This document shows, piece after piece, positions 17,910 through 31,150 of a DNA stretch of 32,475 nucleotides. The stretch's first letter is position 1, and the number at the start of each line of letters is the position of its first letter. The DNA is from Candidatus Rokuibacteriota bacterium (GTDB lineage Bacteria; Methylomirabilota; Methylomirabilia; Rokubacteriales; CSP1-6): positions 1 through 32,475 of the forward strand of contig QHSA01000138.1 in the NCBI GenBank assembly GCA_003220315.1, given 5' to 3'. The notes under the pieces were generated by a model, which did no database searches, had not been told where the DNA came from, and saw only the letters and a program-made list of their open reading frames with translations. A program made the position numbers and the translations under genes.

Positions 17910-19598
17910 TCAGGCGTGGCCGGCGTCTTTGGCCTCGCGCCCAGCGCGCTCTCGCGCGGGACGGTTCATCAACCACTGCTGGGCGATTTGCAAAACATTG
18001 GACACCGTCCAGTACAGGACGAGCCCCGACGGCAGATTCAGGAACATGAACGTGAAGACGAACGGCATGACGAGCATCATCTTCGCCTGGCGGGGATCGC
18101 CCGAGGTCGGCGACATTTTCTGCTGGATGAACATCGTGAGGCCCATCAGGATCGGTAAAACGTATGTCGGGTCCTGCGCCGCGAGGTCGCAGATCCATAG
18201 GTCGACCCCGAAGAGCCGTCCGAGGCAGAGGAACTTCGCGTTCTGCAGTTCCACCGAGAGGGACAGCGCCAGGTAGAGCCCGTAGAAGATCGGGATCTGG
18301 GCGACCATCGGCAGGCACCCGCCCATCGGGTTCACCTTGTATTTCCGGTAGAGCTCGAGCGTTTCCTTCTGCAGGCGCTGCGGGTCGCTCTTGTACTTGT
18401 TGCGGAGCGCGTTGATTTGGGGTTGCAGCGCCTGCATCGCCTTCATCGACCGCATGCTCTTGACCGTCAGCGGGTAGAAGAGCACGCGTGTGAGCACAGT
18501 TAAGAGGATGATCGCGACGCCGTAGTTGCCGACGTACTTATAGACCCAGTTCATCAGCAGGAGAATCGGCACGCCGAGCCATTCCATCGGAAGGCCGCCC
18601 CAGCGGCGCGGCATCGGGAAGCCGCCGAAGTTGATCGTCTCCTGGAGCCCGTGTGCCCGGAGCCGCTCGTACTCCTTCGGTCCCACGTAGAGCCGCGCAC
18701 GCCCCTCCCACGCCTGGCCCGGCGCGATCGTCGGCGTCGCCCGGAGCGCGATACTCGCCCGGCCCGCGGGCGCCTTATCGCCGTTCCTTACCTCGGGCCG
18801 CTTCCCCGCGCTCGTCGCCACGAGCTTGAAGCCCTGCGTCTCTGGGATGAGCGCGGCGAGGTACCAGACGCTCCCCAGGGCGATCCACTCGCCGTCCAGG
18901 ACCTGTTCACCGACGGCGGTGAGATCTTCGAGGCGCTCGACGTGGCCGGTCGACGACCAGACGACCTCCGTCGGGTGCTGGCCCTGGAACTTCTCCGGCG
19001 TCCCGTGCCACGCCTCGCGCGTGAGCCAGGGCAGGGCGAGAGTGACCGTGCGTGGCGCGCGGGTGGCGTTCTCCACCCGCAGGGACACGTCGACGGCGAA
19101 GTCGTCGGCATGGAACGTGAGACGCTCACGCACGTGGAGTCCGTCGTGCTCGCCCGTGAGGACCAGATCCCCCGTCGAACGTTCCGCGCCCACCGTGATC
19201 CGCTCGGAGCTCAACGTCATCGGGACGACGTCGGGGGAGCGGTTGGCATCGGCGGCGATCAGCAACCCGGCCGGTCCCAGGTCGCCGACGATCACCATCG
19301 GCTTGTCCCCTCGGTACTTCAGGACGAACTCCTGCAGCTTTCCGCCCTCGCTCGACACCACGGCGTTGTAGCGCGGCGTCTCCACCGTGGCGAGCCGCTG
19401 CAGGGGCCGTGGCGCGGGCGGCCGCGGTGCGGCGGGCGTCGCGGGGGTCGGAGGAGCGAGCGGGGGAGTGGCGGGCGTCGCCGTCTGCGCGGCCGGCCGC
19501 GGCGCCGGCGCTTCCTGCGGCGTCGGGAAGAAAAACATCTGGTAGACCACGAGGAGCGCTGCCATGAGGACGGCGGCGATGAGCGCGCGCTTTTCCAT
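17910..19598 (-). CDS. yidC: Membrane protein insertase YidC (diderm type)
   Basis: 562 residues from ATG 19598, two bases after the yidD stop. The N-terminal helix (about 5-22) is followed by a Pro/Ala-rich linker and a large periplasmic beta-domain (about 65-335), then the conserved insertase core. The core starts with NYGVAIILLTVLTRVLFYPLTVKSMRSMKAMQALQP, which carries the groove Arg and cytoplasmic hairpin, then NPMGGCLPMVAQIPIFYGLY and a final pair of helices with SGLVLYWTVSNVLQIAQQW. The periplasmic domain is characteristic of diderm bacteria. YidC inserts membrane proteins alone or with SecYEG. No jag/khpB gene follows it. Confidence 0.97.
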   Translation of the reverse strand: MEKRALIAAVLMAALLVVYQMFFFPTPQEAPAPRPAAQTATPATPPLAPPTPATPAAPRPPAPRPLQRLATVETPRYNAVVSSEGGKLQEFVLKYRGDKPMVIVGDLGPAGLLIAADANRSPDVVPMTLSSERITVGAERSTGDLVLTGEHDGLHVRERLTFHADDFAVDVSLRVENATRAPRTVTLALPWLTREAWHGTPEKFQGQHPTEVVWSSTGHVERLEDLTAVGEQVLDGEWIALGSVWYLAALIPETQGFKLVATSAGKRPEVRNGDKAPAGRASIALRATPTIAPGQAWEGRARLYVGPKEYERLRAHGLQETINFGGFPMPRRWGGLPMEWLGVPILLLMNWVYKYVGNYGVAIILLTVLTRVLFYPLTVKSMRSMKAMQALQPQINALRNKYKSDPQRLQKETLELYRKYKVNPMGGCLPMVAQIPIFYGLYLALSLSVELQNAKFLCLGRLFGVDLWICDLAAQDPTYVLPILMGLTMFIQQKMSPTSGDPRQAKMMLVMPFVFTFMFLNLPSGLVLYWTVSNVLQIAQQWLMNRPARERAGREAKDAGHA

Positions 19599-19600
19599 CG

Positions 19601-19828
19601 TCAGACACGCCGCTGGCGGACCGGCGGCGGGTCGTAGCCTCCGGAATGGAATGGGTGACACCGCAGCACGCGTCGGAGCGCGAGCCAGCCGCCGCACGCC
19701 GCTCCGTGCTCCAGGACGGCGAGCCGCGCGTACTCCGAGCACGTCGGCGCGAACCGGCACGCCCGCGGCAAGAGCGGTGAGACGAAGCGCTGATAGAGGG
19801 TGAGCGCGGCGAGCACGGCGCGCGTCAC
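19601..19828 (-). CDS. yidD: Membrane protein insertion efficiency factor YidD
   Basis: 75 residues from GTG 19828, forming a GTGA overlap with the rnpA stop. [23 protein letters not shown] is the family signature with its conserved cysteines, and [12 protein letters not shown] follows. It is a small membrane-associated protein with an amphipathic N-terminal helix that assists YidC-dependent insertion. The position between rnpA and yidC is the standard one. Confidence 0.95.
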   Translation of the reverse strand: MTRAVLAALTLYQRFVSPLLPRACRFAPTCSEYARLAVLEHGAACGGWLALRRVLRCHPFHSGGYDPPPVRQRRV

Positions 19829-20172
19829 GCGCGGGCTCCCGGGATCGCGGCGAGCGCGCCGCGCAGCTGGTTGGCAAGCGTCGCGAACGGCTCGCTGAGC
19901 GCCGACGGCTTCCCGATCACCACCAGCATCGCCCGTGCGGGCGCGGCCGCGCGCGTCGCCCGATACGCCTCACGCAGCCGCCGACGCACGCGGTTCTTCG
20001 CCACCGCGCGCCGGACCTGGCGGCTCACGGCGAAGCCCACGCGGCGCGCGTCGACGCTCTCGCACCAGAGGATGGTCATGGACGGCCGGTCAACGCGTTT
20101 GCCCCGCTGGAAGAGCGCCTGAAAGTCGGAGCCGGTCGTCAGCCGCTCGTGTCGAGGGAAGCGTCCCGTCAG
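19825..20172 (-). CDS. rnpA: Ribonuclease P protein component, probable CTG start overlapping rpmH stop
   Basis: 115 residues if read from CTG 20172. [22 protein letters not shown] at the start and the RNR box [16 protein letters not shown] (about 58-73) identify the protein subunit that helps RNase P RNA bind pre-tRNA. No ATG, GTG or TTG lies in frame near the homologous start. The frame is open back through rpmH to ATG 20349, but that ATG falls between the -35 and -10 of the rpmH promoter, so it should not be on this transcript. The CTG makes a four-base CTGA overlap with the rpmH stop, the geometry seen at other joints here, so coupled CTG initiation is the simplest reading. A nested rpmH-in-rnpA arrangement as in Thermus is the alternative. 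Confidence 0.85.
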   Translation of the reverse strand: MTGRFPRHERLTTGSDFQALFQRGKRVDRPSMTILWCESVDARRVGFAVSRQVRRAVAKNRVRRRLREAYRATRAAAPARAMLVVIGKPSALSEPFATLANQLRGALAAIPGARA

Positions 20173-20303
20173 ACGGTCAGCCGTTTGCGCCCCTTGGCCC
20201 GCCGGCGTTTCAACACCTTCCGCCCGCCCTTGGTCTTCATCCGCTCGCGGAACCCATGGGTTTTCTTCCGTCGGCGCACATTCGGCTGAAATGTCCGTTT
20301 CAC
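20169..20303 (-). CDS. rpmH: 50S ribosomal protein L34
   Basis: 44 residues from GTG 20303, preceded by AGGGGGA (20319-20313) at good spacing. The sequence [20 protein letters not shown], then [19 protein letters not shown], is the invariant L34 pattern. It is a very basic protein of the large ribosomal subunit. It is the first gene of the leftward rpmH-rnpA-yidD-yidC transcript and has its own clear promoter. It lies wholly inside an open frame continuous with rnpA. Confidence 0.97.
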   Translation of the reverse strand: MKRTFQPNVRRRKKTHGFRERMKTKGGRKVLKRRRAKGRKRLTV

Positions 20304-20338
20304 GAGCGATGCTCCCCCTGCGATCGTCGAACCGCCAC

Positions 20339-20367
20339 AGTGTAGACATCGCTCATGAGTGAGTCAA
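20339..20367 (-). promoter_or_regulatory. Promoter of the rpmH operon
   Basis: On the minus strand TTGACT (20367-20362) and TACACT (20344-20339) are 17 bp apart, close to the sigma-70 consensus. The start would be near 20332, leaving a leader of about 29 nt that carries the rpmH Shine-Dalgarno sequence. Confidence 0.75.
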
Positions 20368-20380
20368 CACGCGATCCCTC

Positions 20381-20410
20381 TTGCTACCTGCTTCGCGCGC
20401 GTGCTAGAGT
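20381..20410 (+). promoter_or_regulatory. Possible dnaA promoter
   Basis: TTGCTA and TAGAGT are 18 bp apart on the plus strand, about 145 bp before dnaA. The match is moderate. The DnaA-box palindrome lies downstream within the leader, where DnaA could repress its own transcription. Confidence 0.35.
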
Positions 20411-20506
20411 CCGCCAATCCACTGAGCGACTGATCGCCGTGTGAGGTGTTTGTCTCGATGCGCGCGTGCCTCGGCGCAGATGTCCGGATCGGTTGAAGCG
20501 CCCGAG

Positions 20507-20526
20507 CTATCCACACCTGTGGATAA
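20507..20526. promoter_or_regulatory. Inverted pair of DnaA boxes upstream of dnaA
   Basis: CTATCCACA (20507-20515) and TGTGGATAA (20518-20526; TTATCCACA on the minus strand) face each other two bases apart. One is an exact consensus box and the other differs at one base. Together they make the palindrome TATCCACA-CC-TGTGGATA, directly before dnaA. Likely roles are autoregulation or part of a bipartite origin. Confidence 0.85.
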
Positions 20527-20553
20527 CTCTGTGCGTAAGTGAGGTCTCCGCCT

Positions 20554-21873
20554 GTGTTGGATAGCCTTTGGGCCCAGCTCCTCGAGTCGATATCTCGAAA
20601 ATTGCCCCCCGCCGTCTTCGACAGTTGGGTCCGCCCGTGCCGACTCCTGGCCGTCGAGGGTGATCACCTGCGAATCGGCGCGCCGAATCCGTTTTCCCGC
20701 GACTGGTTGGCGCAGCACCACTTGGACGCGCTGCAACACGCCGCGCAGGAAGTCGTGGGCGGACATCCGCGCGTGACCGTCGTCGTGGACGAGGCCGCCA
20801 CGACCGAGTCCGCCCCCGCGGTGACGTCGCCGCGCGGCGGCGGAGCGGGCACGGTGGAGGGCCTGAACCCGCGCTACACGTTTGACACCTTCGTCGTGGG
20901 CTCCTCGAACCAGTTCGCCCAAGCGGCCTGTCAGGCGGTGGCAGAGCTGCCGTCGCGGGCGTACAACCCGCTGTTCATCTATGGCGGCGTGGGTCTCGGC
21001 AAGACACATCTGCTCCACGCGGTCGGCCACCAGAGCGTGCGCCTCTTCCCCGGCATGGCGGTCGTCTACATCTCCTCCGAGCGGTTCACCAACGAGCTGA
21101 TCAACGCGATCCGGTACGATCGCACGGCCGAGTTCCGCGCGCGCTATCGCACGATCGACCTCCTCCTGATCGACGACATCCAGTTCATCTCGGGCAAGGA
21201 GCGGACCCAGGAGGAGTTCTTCCACACGTTCAACGACCTCTACGAGTCGCGGAAGCAGATCATCGTCTCGAGCGATTGCTCGCCCAAAGAGATCCCCGAG
21301 ATCGAGGAGCGGCTCCGCTCGCGATTCGAGTGGGGGCTCATCGCCGACATCCAGCCGCCGGACTTCGAGACGCGCGTCGCGATCCTCAAGAAGAAGGCGG
21401 CGCTCGAGCGCGTCCGCCTGGCCGACGACGTGGCCTATCTGATCGCGAGCCGCATCAAGTCGAACATCCGCGAGCTCGAGGGATCGCTGACCCGCATGAT
21501 CGCCTTCTGCGCCCTCACGGGCCGTGAGATGTCGGTGGACCTCGCCCAGGAGGTGCTCGGCGAGCTCTGGGGCGAGGAGGAGAAGCTCATCACGATCGAC
21601 CAGATCCAGCGGAAGGTCTGCGACTTCTTCGGCATCCGCCTCTCCGACCTCAAGGCAAAGACTCGGACGAAGGCCATTGCCTTTCCACGGCAGATCGCCA
21701 TGTACCTGGCGCGGCAGCTCACCCACGCGTCGCTCTCGGAGGTGGGGCGCGCCTTCGGCGGCAAGGACCACACCACGGTCCTGCACGCCGTGGATAAGGT
21801 GCAGACACTCCTCCAGGAAGACCCCAAACTACGCAAGACGATCGACGGGCTTATCCAGGGCATCACTCTGTGA
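20554..21873 (+). CDS. dnaA: Chromosomal replication initiator DnaA
   Basis: 439 residues from GTG 20554, chosen because GAGG lies nine bases upstream and the protein then opens VLDSLWAQLLESISRKL like other DnaA domain I sequences; GTG 20539 would add five residues. A short linker (about 80-105) is followed by the AAA+ domain: NPRYTFDTFVVGSSNQFA, Walker A GGVGLGKT (144-151) and Walker B LLLIDDIQF (203-211). Domain IV ends with the DNA-binding signature GGKDHTTVLHAVDKV (about 400-415). It binds boxes at oriC, melts DNA and loads helicase. Domain II is shorter than in E. coli. The flanking sequence holds boxes on both sides. Confidence 0.98.
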   Translation: MLDSLWAQLLESISRKLPPAVFDSWVRPCRLLAVEGDHLRIGAPNPFSRDWLAQHHLDALQHAAQEVVGGHPRVTVVVDEAATTESAPAVTSPRGGGAGTVEGLNPRYTFDTFVVGSSNQFAQAACQAVAELPSRAYNPLFIYGGVGLGKTHLLHAVGHQSVRLFPGMAVVYISSERFTNELINAIRYDRTAEFRARYRTIDLLLIDDIQFISGKERTQEEFFHTFNDLYESRKQIIVSSDCSPKEIPEIEERLRSRFEWGLIADIQPPDFETRVAILKKKAALERVRLADDVAYLIASRIKSNIRELEGSLTRMIAFCALTGREMSVDLAQEVLGELWGEEEKLITIDQIQRKVCDFFGIRLSDLKAKTRTKAIAFPRQIAMYLARQLTHASLSEVGRAFGGKDHTTVLHAVDKVQTLLQEDPKLRKTIDGLIQGITL

Positions 21874-22024
21874 TCCACGCCTCTCCCCGCGACCTCCACA
21901 CACTTATCCCCGGAGGCCGCGCGCAGAAATCCCCGAAGCGAGTGCCACTTCCCGCGGACTCCCCCGATCCACACGGCCTACGAGCTTCTACGACTACGAT
22001 GTTGTTGTTCTTTCCTAAACAACG
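21851..22024. other. Candidate oriC: DnaA-box cluster and AT-rich stretch between dnaA and dnaN
   Basis: Four same-direction sequences match TTATCCACA at seven of nine bases: TTATCCAGG (21851, inside dnaA), TGATCCACG (21871), TTATCCCCG (21904) and CGATCCACA (21965). After the last comes a GC-rich spacer, then the triplet-like CTACGACTACGATG (about 21988-22001), then TTGTTGTTCTTTCCTAAACAAC, unusually AT-rich for this genome. Box, GC spacer, triplets, AT-rich DNA is the order of the basal unwinding system described in Bacillus. The strand switch of gene direction at 20.35-20.5 kb supports an origin here. Confidence 0.6.
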
Positions 22025-22036
22025 ATGGAGAACTGC

Positions 22037-23131
22037 ATGGAAGTCGTAATCGACCGGGACGCGTTCGTGAAGGGCCTGCAAATGGTGCAGAACATCGTCG
22101 AGCCGCGCCAGACGCTTCCGATTCTGGCGAACGTACTTCTCGAGGCCGACGGCGAGGCGGTGCGGGTGACTGCGACCGACCTCGAGGTCGGAGCGCGCGT
22201 CACGATCCCCGCGAAGGTCGCGTCGAAGGGGGCCATCACGGTCTCGGCCCGGAAGCTCGGTGAGATCGTCAAGGAACTCCCGGCTGCCGCGGTCGCCCTT
22301 CGAGTGACGGACAACGTGAGCGTGAGCCTCCGGTGTGCCGGGGCGACCTACAAGCTCGTCGGCCTGGCGCCCGATGACTTTCCGCCGGTCGTCCCGGCAT
22401 CGCCGGCGTCGTGGGTGAGCCTCGAGGGAAAGACGCTTCGGGAGATGCTGGCCCAGACGAGCTTCGCGATCTCCCACGACGAGACGCGCTACGCCCTCAA
22501 TGGGATCCTCTTCGTTCTGCAGGGGAAGGACGTCCAGATGATCGCGACCGATGGCCATCGGCTCGCCGTGTCGAAGCGGAGTCTGGGCCGAGGCGTTGGG
22601 GGCATGACCGGCATCGTGCCCCGCAAGGCCGTCATCGAGATCATGCGGGTGTTGGGCGCGGGCGAGGATGTTCAGGTTGCGATCACGGAGAATCAGTTCG
22701 TGCTCCAGATGCCGAACTTCGTGATGACTGCGCGTCTGATCGAGGGGCAATTTCCGAATTACGAGGCGGTCGTCCCAAAGGCGCACCCGGGCCGGCTCGT
22801 CGTCTCCCGCCCGGCGTTCGCGGCGGCGGTGCGACGCGTGGCGGTCATGGCCGAAGAGCGGAATAAGCCCGTCAAGCTCTCGCTGGCTCCCGCCTCGCTG
22901 CGGCTCACGGCGTCGAGCCAGGATCTGGGGGAGGCGGAGGAGGGGCTAGAGGTCGCGTACAGCGGCGAAGAGCTCGTGATCGGGTTCAACTCACGCTACC
23001 TCCTGGACGCGGTCGCTGCGGTGGAGCGGGACCAGATCGTCCTCGAGTTGAAGGATTCCTTGAGCCCCGGCGTGATTAAAAGCGTCGAGGATGAGGGATA
23101 CTGCTGTGTTATAATGCCTATGCGGATCTAG
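22037..23131 (+). CDS. dnaN: DNA polymerase III beta subunit (sliding clamp)
   Basis: 364 residues from ATG 22037, preferred over ATG 22025 because GGAG lies seven bases before it and the protein then starts MEVVIDRDAFVKGLQMVQNIVE. Three clamp domains are evident: RQTLPILANVLLEADG and VRVTATDLEVGA in the first, RYALNGILFVLQGKDVQMIATDGHRLAV in the second, and GEELVIGFNSRYLLDAV in the third, with the usual tail VIMPMRI. It forms the ring that tethers polymerase III and many repair enzymes to DNA. The C-terminal codons include a rare ATA that creates a TATAAT, see the promoter entry. Confidence 0.97.
   Translation: MEVVIDRDAFVKGLQMVQNIVEPRQTLPILANVLLEADGEAVRVTATDLEVGARVTIPAKVASKGAITVSARKLGEIVKELPAAAVALRVTDNVSVSLRCAGATYKLVGLAPDDFPPVVPASPASWVSLEGKTLREMLAQTSFAISHDETRYALNGILFVLQGKDVQMIATDGHRLAVSKRSLGRGVGGMTGIVPRKAVIEIMRVLGAGEDVQVAITENQFVLQMPNFVMTARLIEGQFPNYEAVVPKAHPGRLVVSRPAFAAAVRRVAVMAEERNKPVKLSLAPASLRLTASSQDLGEAEEGLEVAYSGEELVIGFNSRYLLDAVAAVERDQIVLELKDSLSPGVIKSVEDEGYCCVIMPMRI
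23107..23115 (+). promoter_or_regulatory. Extended -10 promoter candidate for recF-gyrB-gyrA inside the dnaN end
   Basis: TGTTATAAT is a perfect extended -10 (TGnTATAAT) within the last codons of dnaN; no good -35 precedes it. A start near 23122 would give a leader of about 47 nt with the AGGAGT (23155-23160) used by recF. Confidence 0.4.
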
Positions 23132-23148
23132 AAGGCATTTTAGCCTTT
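23132..23148 (+). terminator. Weak terminator-like hairpin between dnaN and recF
   Basis: AAGGC-ATTTTA-GCCTT followed by TTAAAA directly after the dnaN stop. The stem is only five base pairs, so partial attenuation rather than full termination is plausible. Confidence 0.3.
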
Positions 23149-23168
23149 TAAAATAGGAGTTTACGAGG

Positions 23169-26617
<3,449 letters not shown>

Positions 26618-26632
26618 TCCCTCGGAGGGTTG

Positions 26633-29074
26633 ATGCCGAACGAGCGGCAGGTCCCGGTCCCGATCGAAGAAGAGATGCGGAAGTCGTACCTGGACTACGC
26701 GATGTCCGTCATCGTCGGGCGCGCGCTCCCCGACATCCGCGACGGGCTCAAGCCCGTCCACCGCCGGGTCCTGTACACGATGCACACCCTCGGGCTCGCC
26801 TGGAACCGGGCCTATAAAAAATCGGCAAAGGTCGTTGGCGAGGTCCTCGGGAAATACCACCCGCACGGCGATTCCCCCGTCTACGAAGCCCTCGTCCGCA
26901 TGGTTCAGGAGTTCTCCCTTCGATATCCCCTCGTCGACGGTCAGGGGAACTTCGGCTCGATCGACGGCGATCCGCCGGCGGCCTACCGGTACACGGAGGC
27001 GCGGCTCGCGAAGATCGCCCACGAGATGCTCGCCGACATCGACAAGGACACCGTCGACTTCGCGCCCAACTTCGACGAGTCCGAGCACGAGCCGACCGTC
27101 CTGCCGACGCGCGTGCCGAACCTCCTCGTGAACGGCTCGGCGGGCATCGCCGTCGGGATGGCCACCAACATCCCGCCCCACAACCTCTCGGAGGTCGTCG
27201 ATGGGCTCGTGATGCTGATCGATGACCCGCAGACGCCGCTCGAGCGGCTCACCCAGGTGATCAAGGCGCCGGACTTCCCGACGCGCGGCTACATCTACGG
27301 CGCGGGCGGCATCGCCGAGGCGTACACGACGGGGCGCGGAACGATCACGCTGCGCGCCAAGGCCCACGCCGAGAAGATGCGGGGCGGACGCGAGGCCATC
27401 ATCATCACCGAGCTGCCGTACCAGGTGAACAAGGCGAGCCTCATCGAGAAGATCGCGGAGCTCTCGGGGGACAAGAGGATCGAGGGCATCTCGGAGATTC
27501 GCGACGAGTCCAACCGTGAGGGGATCCGGGTCGTGCTCGAGCTGGGGCGCGGGGAGATCCCGCAGATCGTCATGAATCAGCTCTACAAGCACACCCAGAT
27601 GCAGACGACCTTCGGGATCATCATGCTCGCGCTTGTCGACCGGCGGCCCCAGGTCGTGGATCTAAAGCAGATGCTCGACGCGTTCGTCCGCTTCCGCCGC
27701 GAGATCGTGACGCGACGGACGGGCTTCGACCTGGCGCGCGCGGAGGAGCGGGCGCACATCCTCGCCGGCCTCCGCAAGGCCGTGGAGCACCTCGACCAGG
27801 TGATCCGCCTGATCCGCGAGGCGGAGAGCCCGGACGCCGCGAAGGACGCCCTGATGGCGCGCCTCGACCTCTCGGAGATCCAGGCGAAGGCGATCTTGGA
27901 GATGCGGCTCCAGCGCCTCACGCAGCTCGAGCGCCACAAGGTGGTCGAGGAGCACGAGCAGACGCTGGGGCTCATCGAGGAGCTCAAGGGCATCCTGGCC
28001 TCCGACACGAAGCTCATGGGCATCATCCGGAAGGAGCTGCTCGAGCTCAAGGAGGAGTACGGCGACGTCCGGCGCACCGAGATCCTCACCGAGACGGCCG
28101 AGCTGACGATCGAGGACCTCCTGGCCGACGAGGAGATGGTCGTCACGATCACGCGCTCGGGCTACATCAAGCGGACGCACGTCGAGTCGTACCGGAGCCA
28201 GCGGCGCGGCGGCAAGGGCGTGACGGGCATGGAGACCAAGGAGGAGGACATCGTCGAGGACCTCTTTGTCGCCTCGACCCACTCCTATCTGCTCTTCTTC
28301 ACCACCCTCGGCAAGGTCCACTGGCTCAAGGTCCACGAGATCCCGGAGGGCGGACGCCAGGCGAAGGGCAAGGCGATGGTGAACCTCCTCTCGCTCGGCG
28401 AGAGCGAGGCGGTCGCCACGTGCGTCCCCGTACGCGACTTCGGCGCCGGCGGCTACGTCCTCTTCGCGACCAGGCAGGGCAAGGTGAAGAAGACCGAGCT
28501 GGAGGCGTTCTCGCACCCGCGCGCCGGCGGCATCCAGGCGATCGGCCTCGATGACGGCGACACGCTCATCACGGCGCGCCGCACCGATGGCCGGCGCGAG
28601 GTGATGATCGCGACGAAGCTCGGCATGATCATCCGCTTCCCCGAGGAGGAGGTGCGCCCGATGGGGCGCGGCGCCGCTGGCGTGCGAGGCATCGAGCTGG
28701 AAGAGGGCGACGCGGTCATCAGCGCCGATGTCGTGCAGGAGGGCGTCACGATCCTGACCGTGACCGAGCGCGGGTACGGCAAGCGGACGCCGCTCGAGGA
28801 GTACCGGCTCCAGGGCCGGGCGGGCAAGGGGATCATCGACATCAAGACCGGCGGTCGCAACGGCAACGTCGTCACCATGCTCCAGGTGCGCGATGGCGAC
28901 GACATCCTCGTCGTGACGACCAAGGGCAAGGTCATCCGCTTCCACGCCGCCGACGTCTCCTCCCAGGGCCGCAACACCTGGGGCGTCCGCATCATCGAGC
29001 TCGACGCGGACGACCACGTCGGCTCCGTGGCCCGCGTCGAAGCCGAAAGCGCCGCGCCTGTCGAAGCGCAGTAG
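26633..29074 (+). CDS. gyrA: DNA gyrase subunit A
   Basis: 813 residues from ATG 26633, just after GGAGG; a TTG one codon earlier is less likely. The catalytic Tyr120 lies in [12 protein letters not shown]. The quinolone-resistance region reads [17 protein letters not shown], keeping Ser81 (E. coli Ser83) and with Glu85 at the Asp87 position. The C-terminal beta-pinwheel starts with the GyrA box QRRGGKG (523-529), which marks it as gyrase rather than topoisomerase IV, and later blades repeat GxxxRxxxL-type motifs. It is 15 nt after gyrB. It breaks and rejoins DNA. Confidence 0.98.
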   Translation: MPNERQVPVPIEEEMRKSYLDYAMSVIVGRALPDIRDGLKPVHRRVLYTMHTLGLAWNRAYKKSAKVVGEVLGKYHPHGDSPVYEALVRMVQEFSLRYPLVDGQGNFGSIDGDPPAAYRYTEARLAKIAHEMLADIDKDTVDFAPNFDESEHEPTVLPTRVPNLLVNGSAGIAVGMATNIPPHNLSEVVDGLVMLIDDPQTPLERLTQVIKAPDFPTRGYIYGAGGIAEAYTTGRGTITLRAKAHAEKMRGGREAIIITELPYQVNKASLIEKIAELSGDKRIEGISEIRDESNREGIRVVLELGRGEIPQIVMNQLYKHTQMQTTFGIIMLALVDRRPQVVDLKQMLDAFVRFRREIVTRRTGFDLARAEERAHILAGLRKAVEHLDQVIRLIREAESPDAAKDALMARLDLSEIQAKAILEMRLQRLTQLERHKVVEEHEQTLGLIEELKGILASDTKLMGIIRKELLELKEEYGDVRRTEILTETAELTIEDLLADEEMVVTITRSGYIKRTHVESYRSQRRGGKGVTGMETKEEDIVEDLFVASTHSYLLFFTTLGKVHWLKVHEIPEGGRQAKGKAMVNLLSLGESEAVATCVPVRDFGAGGYVLFATRQGKVKKTELEAFSHPRAGGIQAIGLDDGDTLITARRTDGRREVMIATKLGMIIRFPEEEVRPMGRGAAGVRGIELEEGDAVISADVVQEGVTILTVTERGYGKRTPLEEYRLQGRAGKGIIDIKTGGRNGNVVTMLQVRDGDDILVVTTKGKVIRFHAADVSSQGRNTWGVRIIELDADDHVGSVARVEAESAAPVEAQ

Positions 29075-29080
29075 CCGCCC

Positions 29081-30373
<1,293 letters not shown>

Positions 30374-30429
30374 GCTCACCACGCGAGCCGCACCGCGACC
30401 GCCTCGCCCGTGCGACAATCCCTGCTCAC

Positions 30430-30518
30430 GGAGGGCTAGCCTCAACTGGTAAGGCAGTGGACTTGAAATCCACCGGGGCGCAGGCCCCTTGGGGGTTCGA
30501 ATCCCTCGCCCTCCGCCA
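30430..30518 (+). tRNA. tRNA-Ser (anticodon UGA), CCA encoded
   Basis: 89 nt. Acceptor GGAGGGC pairs with GCCCTCC (30508-30514), the discriminator is G and CCA is encoded. D arm GCCT/AGGC, anticodon stem GTGGA/TCCAC with loop CTTGAAA and anticodon TGA at 30464-30466. A long variable arm (GGGGC-GCAG-GCCCC) is typical of serine tRNAs. T loop TTCGAAT. It reads UCN codons, chiefly UCA. It lies next to serS. A 3'-end copy at 32322-32348 suggests this gene is an integration target. Confidence 0.97.
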
Positions 30519-30579
30519 ATCAAATCAAGAAGTCGCGGATCATGGCGTGACGGCATTCCAACCGGCCAAAGCGTGAAAT

Positions 30580-30602
30580 TGTGCCAGAACTGTGTCAGAA
30601 CT
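30580..30602 (+). repeat. Tandem 11-bp repeat after the tRNA, third copy at 32221
   Basis: TGTGCCAGAAC and TGTGTCAGAAC lie head to tail (one mismatch), about 60 bp past the tRNA. TGTGCCAGAACT recurs at 32221-32232, about 100 bp before the second tRNA-like 3' end. Short repeats flanking an att-like core resemble recombinase arm sites, but no integrase gene is present. The stretch 30519-30972 otherwise holds no gene I can support. Confidence 0.5.
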
Positions 30603-30972
30603 CTGGTTGAGGCTCTATCAGCAGTGAAATGGTCGCGTCGCCCGGGGCGTGGGGCGTCCGAGTGCGACGTGGTGACGGTAGCGATTCAGCCGGGTCACAA
30701 CGGAGATGCTACCGCCGCGCAAACTGCTGCGGATCATCCAACTCGGCGGATCAGAGATCTGCGTGCTGAGGGCCCTTCAGAGTGTGTCGGGACTTCGACC
30801 CCTGAAGGAAGGCTAGGATACTTCCGCGTGCAGACTGGCCCGCTCCTTTCGGCTGGGCGGGGCGTGCTGCATGGCGCGAAAGGTCTGACGGCGCGTTTGC
30901 GTGCGGACTTCATCGATCGAGCGTGTCGCCCGCCAATGCTCGCTAAAGCAGTTCACGTCGGCAGGAATCCGA

Positions 30973-31062
30973 ATGCGGCGCGGGTGCCTCAAGACGGCGA
31001 AGGCGCTCGGCCTGACGATGCCGCAGTCGATTCAGATCCGGGCCGATAAGATCATCCGGTAG
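30973..31062 (+). pseudogene. C-terminal remnant of an ABC_sub_bind-type substrate-binding protein
   Basis: A short frame ends LKTAKALGLTMPQSIQIRAD followed by KIIR and a stop. This closely resembles the fixed C-terminus ('NLKTAKALGLTIPxSLLLRADEVI') of the TrpX-like/ABC_sub_bind family. Nothing upstream in any frame continues the homology, so only the last ~25 codons remain. It is a fossil of a transporter gene deleted down to its tail. Identity is by motif recognition only. Confidence 0.65.
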
Positions 31063-31150
31063 CCGAGGCGAGGAGCGCGCGCCCGGGCCCGACGAATGAA
31101 CAGCATTATGGAAGACGCGCGTTGGGGTTCGATCCAGGGGAGGGCAGAGC

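Noticed and set aside
20173-20349. N-terminal extension of rnpA from ATG 20349
   Set aside because: The ATG lies between the -35 and -10 of the rpmH promoter, so it should be absent from that transcript. I kept this as a finding because a Thermus-like nested arrangement cannot be excluded by sequence alone.
30519-30972. Possible gene in the stretch after the tRNA
   Set aside because: Frames here are short, start in the tRNA or lack any motif. Apart from the 11-bp repeats I see nothing to support a gene.
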